Virus record (IMG/VR): IMGVR_UViG_3300033553_000843
Coordinates: 1 to 37,783 of that record
From: a virus
DNA length: 37,783 nucleotides
Reading direction: 5' to 3' (one strand)
The notes under the pieces were generated by a model, which saw only the letters and a list, made by a program, of their open reading frames with translations, did no database searches and had not been told where the DNA came from. The position numbers and the translations under genes are program-made. Every line of letters starts with the position of its first letter. The first letter of the stretch is position 1. Below, in pieces: positions 16,549 to 24,286 of the stretch.

Positions 16549-17454
16549 TTACGACGCTGCTTGTTTATTCCATTCTTCCTTGATTTTCTGACGCTCTTCT
16601 AAAGGAATGTCCCTATTCGTAACCATTTTAGAATACTCCTCTACGGTTTTAGGCTTATGACCAGAACCAGTTCCTCCGCCTCCAGGAGGGTTTGGATTGC
16701 TTCGGTCGTCAGCCTGTTTGAAATCGAACCACTGCTTGGCAGTGTCCTTTACAAGGCTTTCGAAACTGATACCGTGTCCATGTTGATCCTCAATGCGCTT
16801 TCCATCTTTCAACGGAATGAAATCATCTCCATCTTCCTGAAATTCAAATCCTTTGATTTGCTCCAATAGGATGTTCTTTTGATTCTGCGCCTTAACAGGG
16901 TCAGCTGATAGAACTGGGTTCATAGCTTCAAAAAACGTTAGGGCTCTTTTGGAAACGGTGTTGAAAACTTTCTCTTTATTGAATTGGCCCAACTTTTCAG
17001 CGAACCCTTCCTCGAGTTGTTTCTTTTCCTCTTTCCAAGTTTTTTCCTTTTCGGAAAGCATCTTGATAACAGATGGATGGCTTTTAAGTTCCTCCTCTGT
17101 CAGCTTTGTTGGGTCGGATTTTGATTTTTGGGAGTTTGATTCAACTACTTTCTTTACCAAATCAATTCCTATCAAATCGTCATCATCAATGTTAAAATGC
17201 TCTTTGATCTCGGTTTCAAATGAACTCAAAACTTCTTTCTTTCCCTTGGAGTATCCCTGTTCAAACTTATCCTTACCTTTTTGGTTGATAGCTTCAACTC
17301 GGTTTTTGTCCTGCTCAAGAAATGAAGTGAGAAACTCACCTTCTTTAAAATCTTCCTCTTTTTCAGGTAGAATGGTTGCAATGTCGTCCTCTGAAATTTT
17401 GTACGCGGTTTTCAGCCCCTCCGCCAGTTGTTGTCTTAATTTTGTGTATGACAT
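16549..17454 (-). CDS. capsid scaffold-like protein
   Basis: 301 aa, highly charged and helical, with coiled-coil stretches at about 35-75 and 130-165 (EKEKTWKEEKKQLEEGFAEK). A flexible linker NPNPPGGGGTGSG lies near 255, then a basic-helical C-terminal tail (EERQKIKEEWNKQ). Scaffold proteins of tailed phages have this composition, lie directly upstream of the capsid gene and bind it through a basic C-terminal helix-turn-helix. No serine protease motif was seen, so it is not an obvious prohead protease fusion. It is co-transcribed from the P2 promoter. Confidence 0.7.
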   Translation of the reverse strand: MSYTKLRQQLAEGLKTAYKISEDDIATILPEKEEDFKEGEFLTSFLEQDKNRVEAINQKGKDKFEQGYSKGKKEVLSSFETEIKEHFNIDDDDLIGIDLVKKVVESNSQKSKSDPTKLTEEELKSHPSVIKMLSEKEKTWKEEKKQLEEGFAEKLGQFNKEKVFNTVSKRALTFFEAMNPVLSADPVKAQNQKNILLEQIKGFEFQEDGDDFIPLKDGKRIEDQHGHGISFESLVKDTAKQWFDFKQADDRSNPNPPGGGGTGSGHKPKTVEEYSKMVTNRDIPLEERQKIKEEWNKQAAS

Positions 17455-17466
17455 TTTTAATATGGA

Positions 17467-17691
17467 TTAGTCCTTTTTATCGGATCTGGTTGGTTGTTTT
17501 TTTGTTTTTTCCTTTGGCTTGTCATCCGAAGTATTTGAAACAATCTCCTGTTCCTTGACCTCGATGTCCTTTGCCAATGTGGTGCTCGGTTTTACCCTGA
17601 ATGTTTTGGGGTATTTTTTCAGTACGGCATCAGGATCCGTTGTCTGGAATTCGATGCCTGTCTTTTTGTTGATGAGGACCTTCTTTGCCAT
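17467..17691 (-). CDS. small basic hypothetical protein of the head operon
   Basis: 74 aa, lysine-rich. The first half (MAKKVLINKKTGIEFQTTDP) looks like a short beta-hairpin domain, and the tail is disordered and charged (KPKEKTKKQPTRSDKKD). It lies between a coiled-coil protein and the scaffold gene, 12 nt before the latter. It could be a head-associated or DNA-binding protein. No family is recognised. Confidence 0.6.
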   Translation of the reverse strand: MAKKVLINKKTGIEFQTTDPDAVLKKYPKTFRVKPSTTLAKDIEVKEQEIVSNTSDDKPKEKTKKQPTRSDKKD

Positions 17692-17693
17692 GG

Positions 17694-18020
17694 TTATTTA
17701 GATTTGGCAGGTGCTTTAACCGGCTCTTTATCCGCAGACTTGTTAGCCTCGATCGCATCGACCTGTTTTTGGAGGTCAGTATTTGAGGTTTTCAAAGTAC
17801 CGTTTTCCTTTGTGAGGTCATCGACTTGCTTTTGGAGTTTCTTGATCTCGGTATTTTCAAGCTCCTTGTCTTTGTCAACAACATCATCTGGAAGGTCTGA
17901 TTTTAAACGCCAGCCGTAAAGGGCGTTGTTTTCTTTCATGGAATTCCACTGATCTTGAGAGAATTCCTTTTCCACACCACTACGTGAGGCTTTGACTGTT
18001 TTTGTTTTGGACTTGGCCAT
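17694..18020 (-). CDS. coiled-coil hypothetical protein, first gene of the head operon
   Basis: 108 aa: a basic N terminus (MAKSKTKTVKASRSGVEKEF), a short globular part with NNALYGWRLKSDLPDD, then a clear heptad coiled coil at about 56-92 (IKKLQKQVDDLTKENGTLK). The tail is K/P/A-rich. It is the first gene after promoter P2 and its hairpin leader and stands 2 nt before the next gene. It probably belongs to head assembly, but function is unknown. Confidence 0.6.
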   Translation of the reverse strand: MAKSKTKTVKASRSGVEKEFSQDQWNSMKENNALYGWRLKSDLPDDVVDKDKELENTEIKKLQKQVDDLTKENGTLKTSNTDLQKQVDAIEANKSADKEPVKAPAKSK

Positions 18021-18062
18021 AGTATTTTGAATTAAAGATTAGACTATAATTGTCATGTTGTT

Positions 18063-18077
18063 GAGCCTGACCAACTC
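18063..18077 (-). promoter_or_regulatory. conserved leader hairpin (copy 3)
   Basis: On the minus strand GAGTT-GGTCA-GGCTC. In RNA the stem is kept by G-C, A-U, G-C and two U-G wobble pairs. Flanks match copy 2: CAG before and AACAA after. It starts about 12 nt after the P2 -7 box, so it would be at or near the 5' end of the head-operon message. Confidence 0.5.
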
Positions 18078-18088
18078 CTGAAGTACTA

Positions 18089-18118
18089 CAAATATATAAA
18101 AAAGAACTTATTAAATTC
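18089..18118 (-). promoter_or_regulatory. promoter-like module P2 of the head operon
   Basis: On the minus strand an imperfect palindrome GAATTTAATAAGTTC (18104-18118) is followed by T6, A and TATATTTG (18089-18096). Spacing between palindrome and box is 7 nt, as in P1. It lies in a ~200-nt gene-free gap, downstream of the terminator at 18185-18218 and upstream of the coiled-coil, scaffold and capsid genes. It is the natural start of the head operon. Confidence 0.6.
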
Positions 18119-18184
18119 TTTTTTGTGGAATTTTCGATATATTAGCATTTCGAAGAGTAGGTTAATTTGAATTTTAGTCATGAT

Positions 18185-18218
18185 AAAAAAGAGGTTTTCA
18201 ATACGATGCCTCTTTTTT
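18185..18218 (-). terminator. intrinsic terminator after the minor head gene
   Basis: A 10-bp stem, AAAAAAGAGG / CCTCTTTTTT, lies directly after the stop codon of the minor head gene. On the minus strand the stem ends in six T. The symmetry makes it a plausible terminator in both directions. Confidence 0.8.
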
Positions 18219-19100
18219 TTATTTCTTAAGTTCTGGTCTCAAAACAAATGCTACTTCGTCCGCAATGAAATCTATCGTGTGCCTACAGTTATAACCACCT
18301 CTATCGATAAGCCAGTTATAAGTTTCCCTATTGTCAATTGCCTCCAGAGTTGGATCATCTTTCCATTTCTCGGCTTCCTGTGTGCTGAAAACTTCAGCGT
18401 TTCGCTTCTTGCAGAATTCACGTGATGTTTTTATAAGGCCACCGTTATAGATGAAATGTGACAATCCCAACTTCTGGGCGTAGGTTGCTGAAGTGAATGA
18501 GTTGAGCTGTGCATATGCATCATAGCTGAAGGTTTTGTAATGTTTCTGGAATAGTCCAAATTTTTCTGTCTCCCCTTCAATCAAAATCTTCAGGCTTTCC
18601 TTGAACGACTCAAAGCCGCTCTGCTTGAAGATCTCCCTGAACACATGCTTCTGGATCTCGGACCTGATTGCAGTATCGTCTAGAAGTCCGTTCATGTAGC
18701 CCTCACGGACCAGAGAACCGTTGTCATTGATACCGAGTCGTCGGTTGATCAGTTTTTTGATATCGGATTTGTCCACAGCCTTTTCAACTGTTGATCTGTA
18801 GAATTTATGATTGTCCTCAAGAATATTGTCGATGTCCTCTATGATGGAATTAACCAGATTGTTCTTGGTTGTGTTCTGGTACCGTTTGAATGCCTCGTTG
18901 AATAGAGTGAGCGTCTGCTTGTTGAATTCAGAAATGATCCTTCCCTGTTGAGTGTTCAGTTTATTGACAAACTGCTTGAGCATGATCTTTGTCAGCTCTG
19001 ATGAAGATGTGGATATTCGCTTTTCGAGTGCATCGATAAGTCTCTCCAGTTTCACAGCTTTCTCGTAGGATAGTCTCTGTATTTCTTTAGGTGTTGGCAT
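18219..19100 (-). CDS. minor head protein, SPP1 gp7 / Mu gpF family
   Basis: 293 aa. The first ~220 residues are helical, with several predicted coiled segments. The C-terminal region carries the family signature: REFCKKRNAEVFSTQEAEKW around 227-246, then NWLIDRGGYNCRH around 264-276. Spaced Cys, His and Arg residues there are characteristic of Mu F-like minor capsid proteins. These proteins bind the portal and are packaged into the head in few copies. The gene lies in the portal-to-capsid interval as expected. A terminator follows at once. Confidence 0.85.
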   Translation of the reverse strand: MPTPKEIQRLSYEKAVKLERLIDALEKRISTSSSELTKIMLKQFVNKLNTQQGRIISEFNKQTLTLFNEAFKRYQNTTKNNLVNSIIEDIDNILEDNHKFYRSTVEKAVDKSDIKKLINRRLGINDNGSLVREGYMNGLLDDTAIRSEIQKHVFREIFKQSGFESFKESLKILIEGETEKFGLFQKHYKTFSYDAYAQLNSFTSATYAQKLGLSHFIYNGGLIKTSREFCKKRNAEVFSTQEAEKWKDDPTLEAIDNRETYNWLIDRGGYNCRHTIDFIADEVAFVLRPELKK

Positions 19101-19286
19101 TTATTGTTCAGATAATACCACTACATTAATTTCTTCAATCGAATCGTCGGCATGTTCATAATCAACGTCTATTGTTTTAATGGTATTTATGTCAGCAAAT
19201 TGATATCCACTTTCATTCGCTTCCAGCATTACTTCTTTGTCCATTGGGTATTTTTGCAATGCTTCTATTAATTCTTTTACTGTCAT
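19101..19286 (-). CDS. small conserved hypothetical phage protein
   Basis: 61 aa, beginning MTVKELIEALQKYPMDKEVM. This helix-then-strand opening is common to small hypothetical proteins of phages and prophages, with no assigned role. The rest is acidic and strand-rich. It ends directly before the minor head gene with no spacer, so it is part of the portal transcript. Confidence 0.65.
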   Translation of the reverse strand: MTVKELIEALQKYPMDKEVMLEANESGYQFADINTIKTIDVDYEHADDSIEEINVVVLSEQ

Positions 19287-19288
19287 AA

Positions 19289-19396
19289 TTAAAGTTCTTT
19301 AGCAACCCCATCCACGTAAACATGAACGATGATCGTTGATTTATTATTTAGGCTCTCAAGCCATTCCTGTGAGCACTCGATTGATTGTTTTTTCAT
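19289..19396 (-). CDS. short reading frame (35 aa)
   Basis: A 35-codon frame starting MKKQSIECSQEWLESLNNKS and ending VYVDGVAKEL. It fits tightly between neighbours: 2 nt before the 61-aa gene and 10 nt after the cysteine-rich one. The arrangement and non-random composition make it a likely real gene, but no homologue is recognised. Confidence 0.45.
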   Translation of the reverse strand: MKKQSIECSQEWLESLNNKSTIIVHVYVDGVAKEL

Positions 19397-19406
19397 TGGT
19401 TAGGTT

Positions 19407-19547
19407 TTAAAGTTGGCAATTACATTGAATACAATGGGTGTTACTTTTGCAGTTAGTTGCATTACACGTTCTACAGGTGGTTTCCCATTTCGGAAGGAAG
19501 TCTTTCACAAATTCCCGTGCTTCTCTTCTAATCTCATCTTCATTCAT
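19407..19547 (-). CDS. cysteine-rich small protein
   Basis: 46 aa. A charged N-terminal helix (MNEDEIRREAREFVKDF) is followed by six cysteines at about 25, 28, 33, 39, 42 and 44, with a histidine at 38. The spacing could bind one zinc ion. The start overlaps the stop of the upstream gene by 4 nt (ATGA), which supports translation. No family is recognised; a small zinc-binding protein of the head region is the most that can be said. Confidence 0.5.
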   Translation of the reverse strand: MNEDEIRREAREFVKDFLPKWETTCRTCNATNCKSNTHCIQCNCQL

Positions 19548-19927
19548 GACTTTTTAATTTTTATAATCCCCATCTTCTCCAACTGCTTCAATACGCTTTT
19601 ACGGTTTAGCTTCGACATATAAATGCAGTCTTTCTTTTTGATCAGCTTTCGTTTGATCGGTGCAAGTCCATCCAGAACCAACTTCTTACGACCATCCTTA
19701 TAACCGACAATTCCCAAACCTTTTGGCTTTTCTTTTACGAAAGAAGCAGCTTCAACTTCTTCAAACTCTGCTGGCTCAATCGTGTGCTCCAACAAATTCA
19801 CCTCCCAAATGGTATGACCTTTTTTCGGAAGGATTCTACCAACGAGCTGTTGCTTCTTTTCGACTTCAACTTGTCGCACGTCGACGACCTTGTCTTTTGG
19901 GATTGGTTTGGTTTGGAGTGGGTTCAT
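19544..19927 (-). CDS. hypothetical protein next to the portal gene
   Basis: 127 aa, basic, starting in the last codon of the portal gene with a 4-nt overlap. The middle contains a GLGIVGYKDGRKKLVLDGLA stretch, and the C-terminal third is strongly basic and helical (IKRKLIKKKDCIY, then RKSVLKQLEKMGIIKIKKS). This could bind DNA or an acidic partner. No recognised family; co-transcribed with the portal gene. Confidence 0.6.
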   Translation of the reverse strand: MNPLQTKPIPKDKVVDVRQVEVEKKQQLVGRILPKKGHTIWEVNLLEHTIEPAEFEEVEAASFVKEKPKGLGIVGYKDGRKKLVLDGLAPIKRKLIKKKDCIYMSKLNRKSVLKQLEKMGIIKIKKS

Positions 19928-21726
19928 ATCGATGTCAAATTCAATGATGGAATGGTAGGCGTCAGCTCCGCAATTATTGCATCCACTTCAACCTTGATAA
20001 GTTCCTTCTGTTTGGCATATGCCATATTATAAAATCCCTTGTTCGTGCCCTCGATCTCATCAAAGATGTTATCGAAATTGGCATACAGAACCTGTTTGAA
20101 CTGGGTGGCCAAGTTGTTCAGTATGATGTTCTGTATCTCGAAATCGCTCTTACCTGGGAACGGGAAATGTTTGTTCTTGATGGCCAGTTTTGCCCTTTCC
20201 TCTTGGTCATCGGAATAGATGATATCTGCAATGTCGTTGTTGATGCTCTCACGGATGTACGATGGTGCATTGCTGTCGTTGGCAGTCTTTAGTTCGGTAA
20301 GCAATTGGCCAAGTCGTTTGAGTTTGAAGTCCGACGGGAACTTGTGGTAAACCGTGGTTCCATCAAGGAATCCCATATAAAGTACTTGAAGCTTAACTAT
20401 GAACATCCAGAACTCACTGTACTTTTCGGCAAACGGATGCAATGTGTCATTTATTGAGTCAAAATCAATTTCGGCTTCGGTTGCGGTGGCAAATTGTGTC
20501 TGTACAAGGCTCTCGGAATTGTACACCATCCTAATGACCTTCTTTTCAATCTTGTCTGCGTATTTGTCAAGGAAATCCATGACATTACCGGGGAAAGGAA
20601 CATAAGCGGAGACCGCAGCCACATCCACCATATCCTCTGGGCGTTTTGGCATAGGTATCTCCTGAATGTCGGCAGCTGTCGTGTGGGTTTTCTTTCCTGT
20701 GCCCTCACATGCCAGACACTGGGAAACTCCATCACTCAAGACGCCGCCATTACATCCCTTGGCCTCACATACGGAAACATAGGAAACCTGTTTAGGGAAT
20801 GCATGAAGCGTTATGGACAATTGAAGCTCTGAACTGATCTTTACGAACTGCTCCAACAACGGCATCGCTTCGTAATGGAACGGATTCACAAACGTCTGGT
20901 CATCTGTACTGATGTCCTTGCGATATCCCACGCGCATAAGTGCCACGCGGTCGCTGTTGTGCTCATAGCTGAAAACATTGTAAGTTTTTCTGGTTTTTTC
21001 TTCTGTCCAAATGGATGTCGAGTCCTCTTTTTCCTTGATGTCTTTTGGGACTTCTTTGTACTCATACGATACATCTGGCCCGAATATAATCCAGCGGTCG
21101 GCCTGTTTGGTCTTGTCCTGCCTGTCGGTATAATCATACTTGAGCTTTACGATTACCCATTGCGTCTGATTATTGATAATCGAATAGTTTACCACATCCT
21201 CGCAGCTGTACTCGATGGGAAATGTCTGCGGTTTTTCTGTGTTTGAATCGAAAGGTTTGAAAGTTACCCATACCCAGGCGTTCGGGTCCGTGAATGTCAA
21301 TATCTTGAAACGCTCGCTCAAGAACTGGTCAACCCCATTGTTGTCGCTCTCTCCATAGAACTTCATCAACCTTTCCTCAATTTCCATGACCTTTTTGCTA
21401 TCTGTATTGTCGATGAGCTTCACCACTCTGTTGGAACGCACCACCTTGTTGAAGGGTCGCATGATCTGGGCGCAAATGGAAGGAGTGTAGTGCTTTGTGA
21501 TGTTCTTGCGCTGTTCAAAAAGGTCATCGTCCTCACGCCTAACGAACTGCCTCAAATAATCGTTCAATGGGAATTCCTCTTTGAGTTTACCGTCTTTTCC
21601 CTTTTTGTATCTAGGCTCATTCGTTATGAAGGCCTTGTATTTTAGGGATAGATTGCAGACACGGTCGTAATGCTTGTGCCTTGTGTCGTTGGCGATGGTA
21701 GATTCTAGGTGCTCCTGTAATTCCAT
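19924..21726 (-). CDS. portal protein
   Basis: 600 aa, between the terminase and the minor head protein. It has the long mixed alpha/beta wing with AWVWVTFKPFD near 150 and the portal stem/clip style of helices near 380-460 (VMDFLDKYADKIEKKVIRMV). A helical C terminus completes it. A distinctive insert at about 320-345 has C320, C325, C337 and C340 in a CxxxxC...CxxC pattern with NGG and GTG, resembling a DnaJ-type zinc element. The portal is the dodecameric ring at the head vertex through which DNA is pumped. The call rests on position, length and style; I would not name a subfamily. The P3 module lies just upstream. Confidence 0.75.
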   Translation of the reverse strand: MELQEHLESTIANDTRHKHYDRVCNLSLKYKAFITNEPRYKKGKDGKLKEEFPLNDYLRQFVRREDDDLFEQRKNITKHYTPSICAQIMRPFNKVVRSNRVVKLIDNTDSKKVMEIEERLMKFYGESDNNGVDQFLSERFKILTFTDPNAWVWVTFKPFDSNTEKPQTFPIEYSCEDVVNYSIINNQTQWVIVKLKYDYTDRQDKTKQADRWIIFGPDVSYEYKEVPKDIKEKEDSTSIWTEEKTRKTYNVFSYEHNSDRVALMRVGYRKDISTDDQTFVNPFHYEAMPLLEQFVKISSELQLSITLHAFPKQVSYVSVCEAKGCNGGVLSDGVSQCLACEGTGKKTHTTAADIQEIPMPKRPEDMVDVAAVSAYVPFPGNVMDFLDKYADKIEKKVIRMVYNSESLVQTQFATATEAEIDFDSINDTLHPFAEKYSEFWMFIVKLQVLYMGFLDGTTVYHKFPSDFKLKRLGQLLTELKTANDSNAPSYIRESINNDIADIIYSDDQEERAKLAIKNKHFPFPGKSDFEIQNIILNNLATQFKQVLYANFDNIFDEIEGTNKGFYNMAYAKQKELIKVEVDAIIAELTPTIPSLNLTSI

Positions 21727-21741
21727 GGGATGAAGTTTTCA

Positions 21742-21770
21742 CAAATGTAAAAAAAGAAACTAATAGTTTC
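21742..21770 (-). promoter_or_regulatory. promoter-like module P3 upstream of the portal gene
   Basis: On the minus strand the palindrome GAAACTATTAGTTTC (21756-21770) is followed by T-rich sequence and TACATTTG (21742-21749), spacing 6 nt. It lies right after the terminase stop codon. The hairpin plus T-run could end the terminase transcript. A start site from this box would leave a leader of only about 10 nt before the portal ATG at 21726. Confidence 0.6.
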
Positions 21771-21779
21771 GTTTTTTTG

Positions 21780-24275
21780 TCACGAATAATAATCATCAAG
21801 CAGCTCTACAATTAAATATTCAAGAGCGTCGGAGCAATTATGAACCAAAATACCGTTGGCAAAATACTCGTGCTCATCTTCGACCTGAATATCAAATACT
21901 CTTTTTTTATCTATGACTCCTGCGCAAGCTTGCTCCACATGATCTTCCGCAAGTTTTAACTTTTGCCCATTTATAGATTTCAAACTCTTTATCGCAAACA
22001 ACGCATTTTCGTTTTTCGTGGTATCGTTTCTCTTTTCTGGCAATAGCTGTTTGATGTGTGTTCTTGCATCTGTTTGAGCAGAATTTGATATTTGCAATGT
22101 GAGTGCTTTCGAACTTACTCCCACATTGTAGACACTCAAGTTTTTTTGGGTCGTGGAAAAAAGTGTTTTGAGCGTGTTCTTTATGCCATTCAATACCATC
22201 GTCAGAACTGTGCCACTCCATAGCTTTTGGTTGTGCAAGTTCCAGAAGATATTTGGTTGCTTGCTTAATCCTCTCTTTTGAATAGTGTTTTTTTGAATGT
22301 TGTTTTGGTGTAAGGGCTTCAAGGTTTTCAATCGTATTGTTTGATTTATCCTCGTCTTTGTGATGGATATGAACACCTTTAGGAATTTTACCATTGTTGA
22401 GATACCAAACATATCTGTGAGCAGATGTCTTGATTTTTTTACCGTCGATTTTACACCATCCTTTGTAATACAATTCTCCTGTATGGAGGATGAAATTGAC
22501 ACCGTTGATAATCTGTGAAGGGTTTGGTTTTTCCATGAGATATTATTTTCATCTAATATACAAATAATATCCTCTTGTATCACATCGCAGACCTTTATAA
22601 ATCCTTTATTTTCAGTAAATATCTTATGATCTGGAGTGCATGTGATTTCATGACCGTTCAAGCTGTATGTTTTGACTTCTCGAATACCGTTGTCAAAGAC
22701 ATTTGTCACTTTTTTAAATCCTTTTCTTGTCAAAACAAGTTCACCTATTTCTATTTCATCGATACGCTTATTTCCGTTGATGGTTGTGATTAGTGTTTCT
22801 CCAACAAAGCAATGGCCTAGCTTCTCATAGACCACTCCAGTCTCTGGATCCTTGTCCTTTTCCTTTAGCTTTCCATCCAGTCCCTCTTTGAGCCATTGCA
22901 TATCTGAAATGAGATATTCACAACTTTCATCGATGATCAGAACAACTGTATATTCTTCGCCATTATAATCGATCTTAAGTTTGCGCTCCAGTATCTTATC
23001 TACAAAATCCCTACGGTTCAGAACGTTCTTGTTCTTGCGTGGTACCTTATCCGATGACCTCGAAATATAATCCGCCAACATTTCCCGAACCTTGTCAAAC
23101 TGGGTGAAATCACCGCTCCCTGCCTGACGATAATCCCCTGAAGCATCCCCATAGAAGTAAAGCATTGGATCGTCATGCTCATAATCGCCCAAAAACCTAC
23201 GGCAAAGCGCCTCTGTCGAGTTCGATGGGCTTGAAAGGCAGTATTCCCTGAATATCCGTATCTGGAATTCTTTGACATCATCCACATACTCGACTTGTGC
23301 GCACTCCAAGGTCATGTAAGGTTTGGAGTTGAAATCGAAAGTCAGGTGTATCGGTATTGATTTGTTGTATGTTACTTTTTCGACGTGAATAAGCTCACTG
23401 AAATTTCTATAGAACGAATCCCCTGTCCGTGCAAACGGATAACCGTAAACGAATTTCAATGCTTCACCTTCTGACAGTTGGGCTATTCGATTATCGATAT
23501 AACCTTTTGAGAGATTATGGGCGTTGTGGAAAGTAGAAGAGATGGTAATCGACTGGCTGTCGTTTTCCATGTGGAAATACGTCTTTGGGTTGGTCACTTT
23601 TTTCAGTATCTCCTCCTGAAAGTCTTTCAAGTGAAACATATCGGTCAGCCATTTGACCACTCCTATCGATGGTGAAGTGTTTATGATGCAAGGGTTCCAG
23701 GCGATGTAATCTTCTGGGTTTTCAACGTCATCGATGTAATCAATCTGCAAGGTGTCCTTGTGGTAAACGAATCCAGGCTGTGACAGACGTGCAAGGATTA
23801 CGGCTTTGAGCGCCTCTTCTTTCGTGTCCTTCGTTTCATCGAGCAAGGCCCATCCGATGTTCTTACCATCGTGTGCGATGTAGTTGACCAGTGAGGCGGT
23901 GAATATGATGCCTCCATTCTCAAAACTTATGATGCCGTGGTAATTATCAAACTTCTCAAGCTTTGTAAAGTGTTCCGGTGGTTGGAGGCCATAGACATAG
24001 TTGCCTCTTGGATTGCCTTTTTTATCGTACTGGGTCATTCCGTAGATGGATTTCCATACTTTCTTTATTTCCCTCATGGTGGTCTGGGTGAGCTGCATGT
24101 GGGTGTTTGCTGCGATCATTCCAGCTATCTTTGGAGCGTTGAGGACGTACATGCCAGACTGGAAGCCCATGAGATATGTTTTACCTGACCTTTGCCCTGC
24201 CATGTTGAGCGTCAACTGTTTTCGGCTGGTGAGCGTCTTTATCTGTGGGGATGATAGTTCTATTTCGGTTGGCAT
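21780..24275 (-). CDS. terL: terminase large subunit, interrupted by an intein
   Basis: 831 codons, of which 506 are terminase and 325 intein. The ATPase has Walker A GQRSGKT (27-33) and Walker B ALLDE (143-147). The RuvC-like nuclease has D314 (LTFDFN), D377 (YGDASGDY) and D816 (CSDALEY), the three acidic positions of the family. The intein occupies residues 489-813 and splits the third nuclease motif two residues before D816. The splice junctions read ...EKLGH/CFVGE and VHN/CSDAL. The protein cuts concatemeric DNA and drives packaging with the portal; without splicing the nuclease should be inactive. The terminase small subunit lies 11 nt upstream. Confidence 0.93.
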   Translation of the reverse strand: MPTEIELSSPQIKTLTSRKQLTLNMAGQRSGKTYLMGFQSGMYVLNAPKIAGMIAANTHMQLTQTTMREIKKVWKSIYGMTQYDKKGNPRGNYVYGLQPPEHFTKLEKFDNYHGIISFENGGIIFTASLVNYIAHDGKNIGWALLDETKDTKEEALKAVILARLSQPGFVYHKDTLQIDYIDDVENPEDYIAWNPCIINTSPSIGVVKWLTDMFHLKDFQEEILKKVTNPKTYFHMENDSQSITISSTFHNAHNLSKGYIDNRIAQLSEGEALKFVYGYPFARTGDSFYRNFSELIHVEKVTYNKSIPIHLTFDFNSKPYMTLECAQVEYVDDVKEFQIRIFREYCLSSPSNSTEALCRRFLGDYEHDDPMLYFYGDASGDYRQAGSGDFTQFDKVREMLADYISRSSDKVPRKNKNVLNRRDFVDKILERKLKIDYNGEEYTVVLIIDESCEYLISDMQWLKEGLDGKLKEKDKDPETGVVYEKLGHCFVGETLITTINGNKRIDEIEIGELVLTRKGFKKVTNVFDNGIREVKTYSLNGHEITCTPDHKIFTENKGFIKVCDVIQEDIICILDENNISWKNQTLHRLSTVSISSSIQENCITKDGVKSTVKKSRHLLTDMFGISTMVKFLKVFISITKTRINQTIRLKTLKPLHQNNIQKNTIQKRGLSKQPNIFWNLHNQKLWSGTVLTMVLNGIKNTLKTLFSTTQKNLSVYNVGVSSKALTLQISNSAQTDARTHIKQLLPEKRNDTTKNENALFAIKSLKSINGQKLKLAEDHVEQACAGVIDKKRVFDIQVEDEHEYFANGILVHNCSDALEYLIVELLDDYYS
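21837..22811 (-). other. intein inside terminase large subunit
   Basis: Protein splicing motifs are intact. Block A starts C489-FVGETLITT. Block B is GHEITCTPDHKIFT, with the T-x-x-H type residues. Block F/G is VFDIQVEDEHEYFANG then ILVHN813, and the +1 residue is C814. The splicing domains amount to about 91 residues at the N side (489-579) and 27 at the C side (787-813), the size of a mini-intein. The roughly 210 codons between them do not look like a normal protein in this frame. In the -1 frame the same DNA encodes an HNH endonuclease (21907-22536). Confidence 0.92.
21907..22536 (-). CDS. HNH endonuclease with two zinc fingers, nested out of frame in the intein
   Basis: 209 aa encoded in the -1 frame of the intein: its ATG begins at the third base of terminase codon 580. 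The HNH core is KGVHIHHKDEDKSNNTIENL (53-72), with H58-H59, N66/N67 and N71, then H80 and H84. Two Cys4 zinc fingers follow: C135, C138, C153, C157 and C178, C181, C196, C200. Such HNH plus zinc-ribbon proteins are homing endonucleases. The stop codon falls just where the intein C-terminal splicing domain begins. It therefore occupies exactly the endonuclease slot of a full-length intein, but in another frame. It could be translated from its own ATG or after a -1 frameshift from the intein frame. Confidence 0.85.
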   Translation of the reverse strand: MEKPNPSQIINGVNFILHTGELYYKGWCKIDGKKIKTSAHRYVWYLNNGKIPKGVHIHHKDEDKSNNTIENLEALTPKQHSKKHYSKERIKQATKYLLELAQPKAMEWHSSDDGIEWHKEHAQNTFFHDPKKLECLQCGSKFESTHIANIKFCSNRCKNTHQTAIARKEKRYHEKRKCVVCDKEFEIYKWAKVKTCGRSCGASLRRSHR

Positions 24276-24286
24276 GGGTTATGCCT

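Noticed and set aside
21907-22536. HNH frame dismissed as a pseudogene or sequencing artefact
   Set aside because: All HNH and zinc-binding residues are intact, the frame starts with ATG and ends cleanly at the splicing domain, and the intein frame is open too. A single indel would not give both. Read checking is still advisable.
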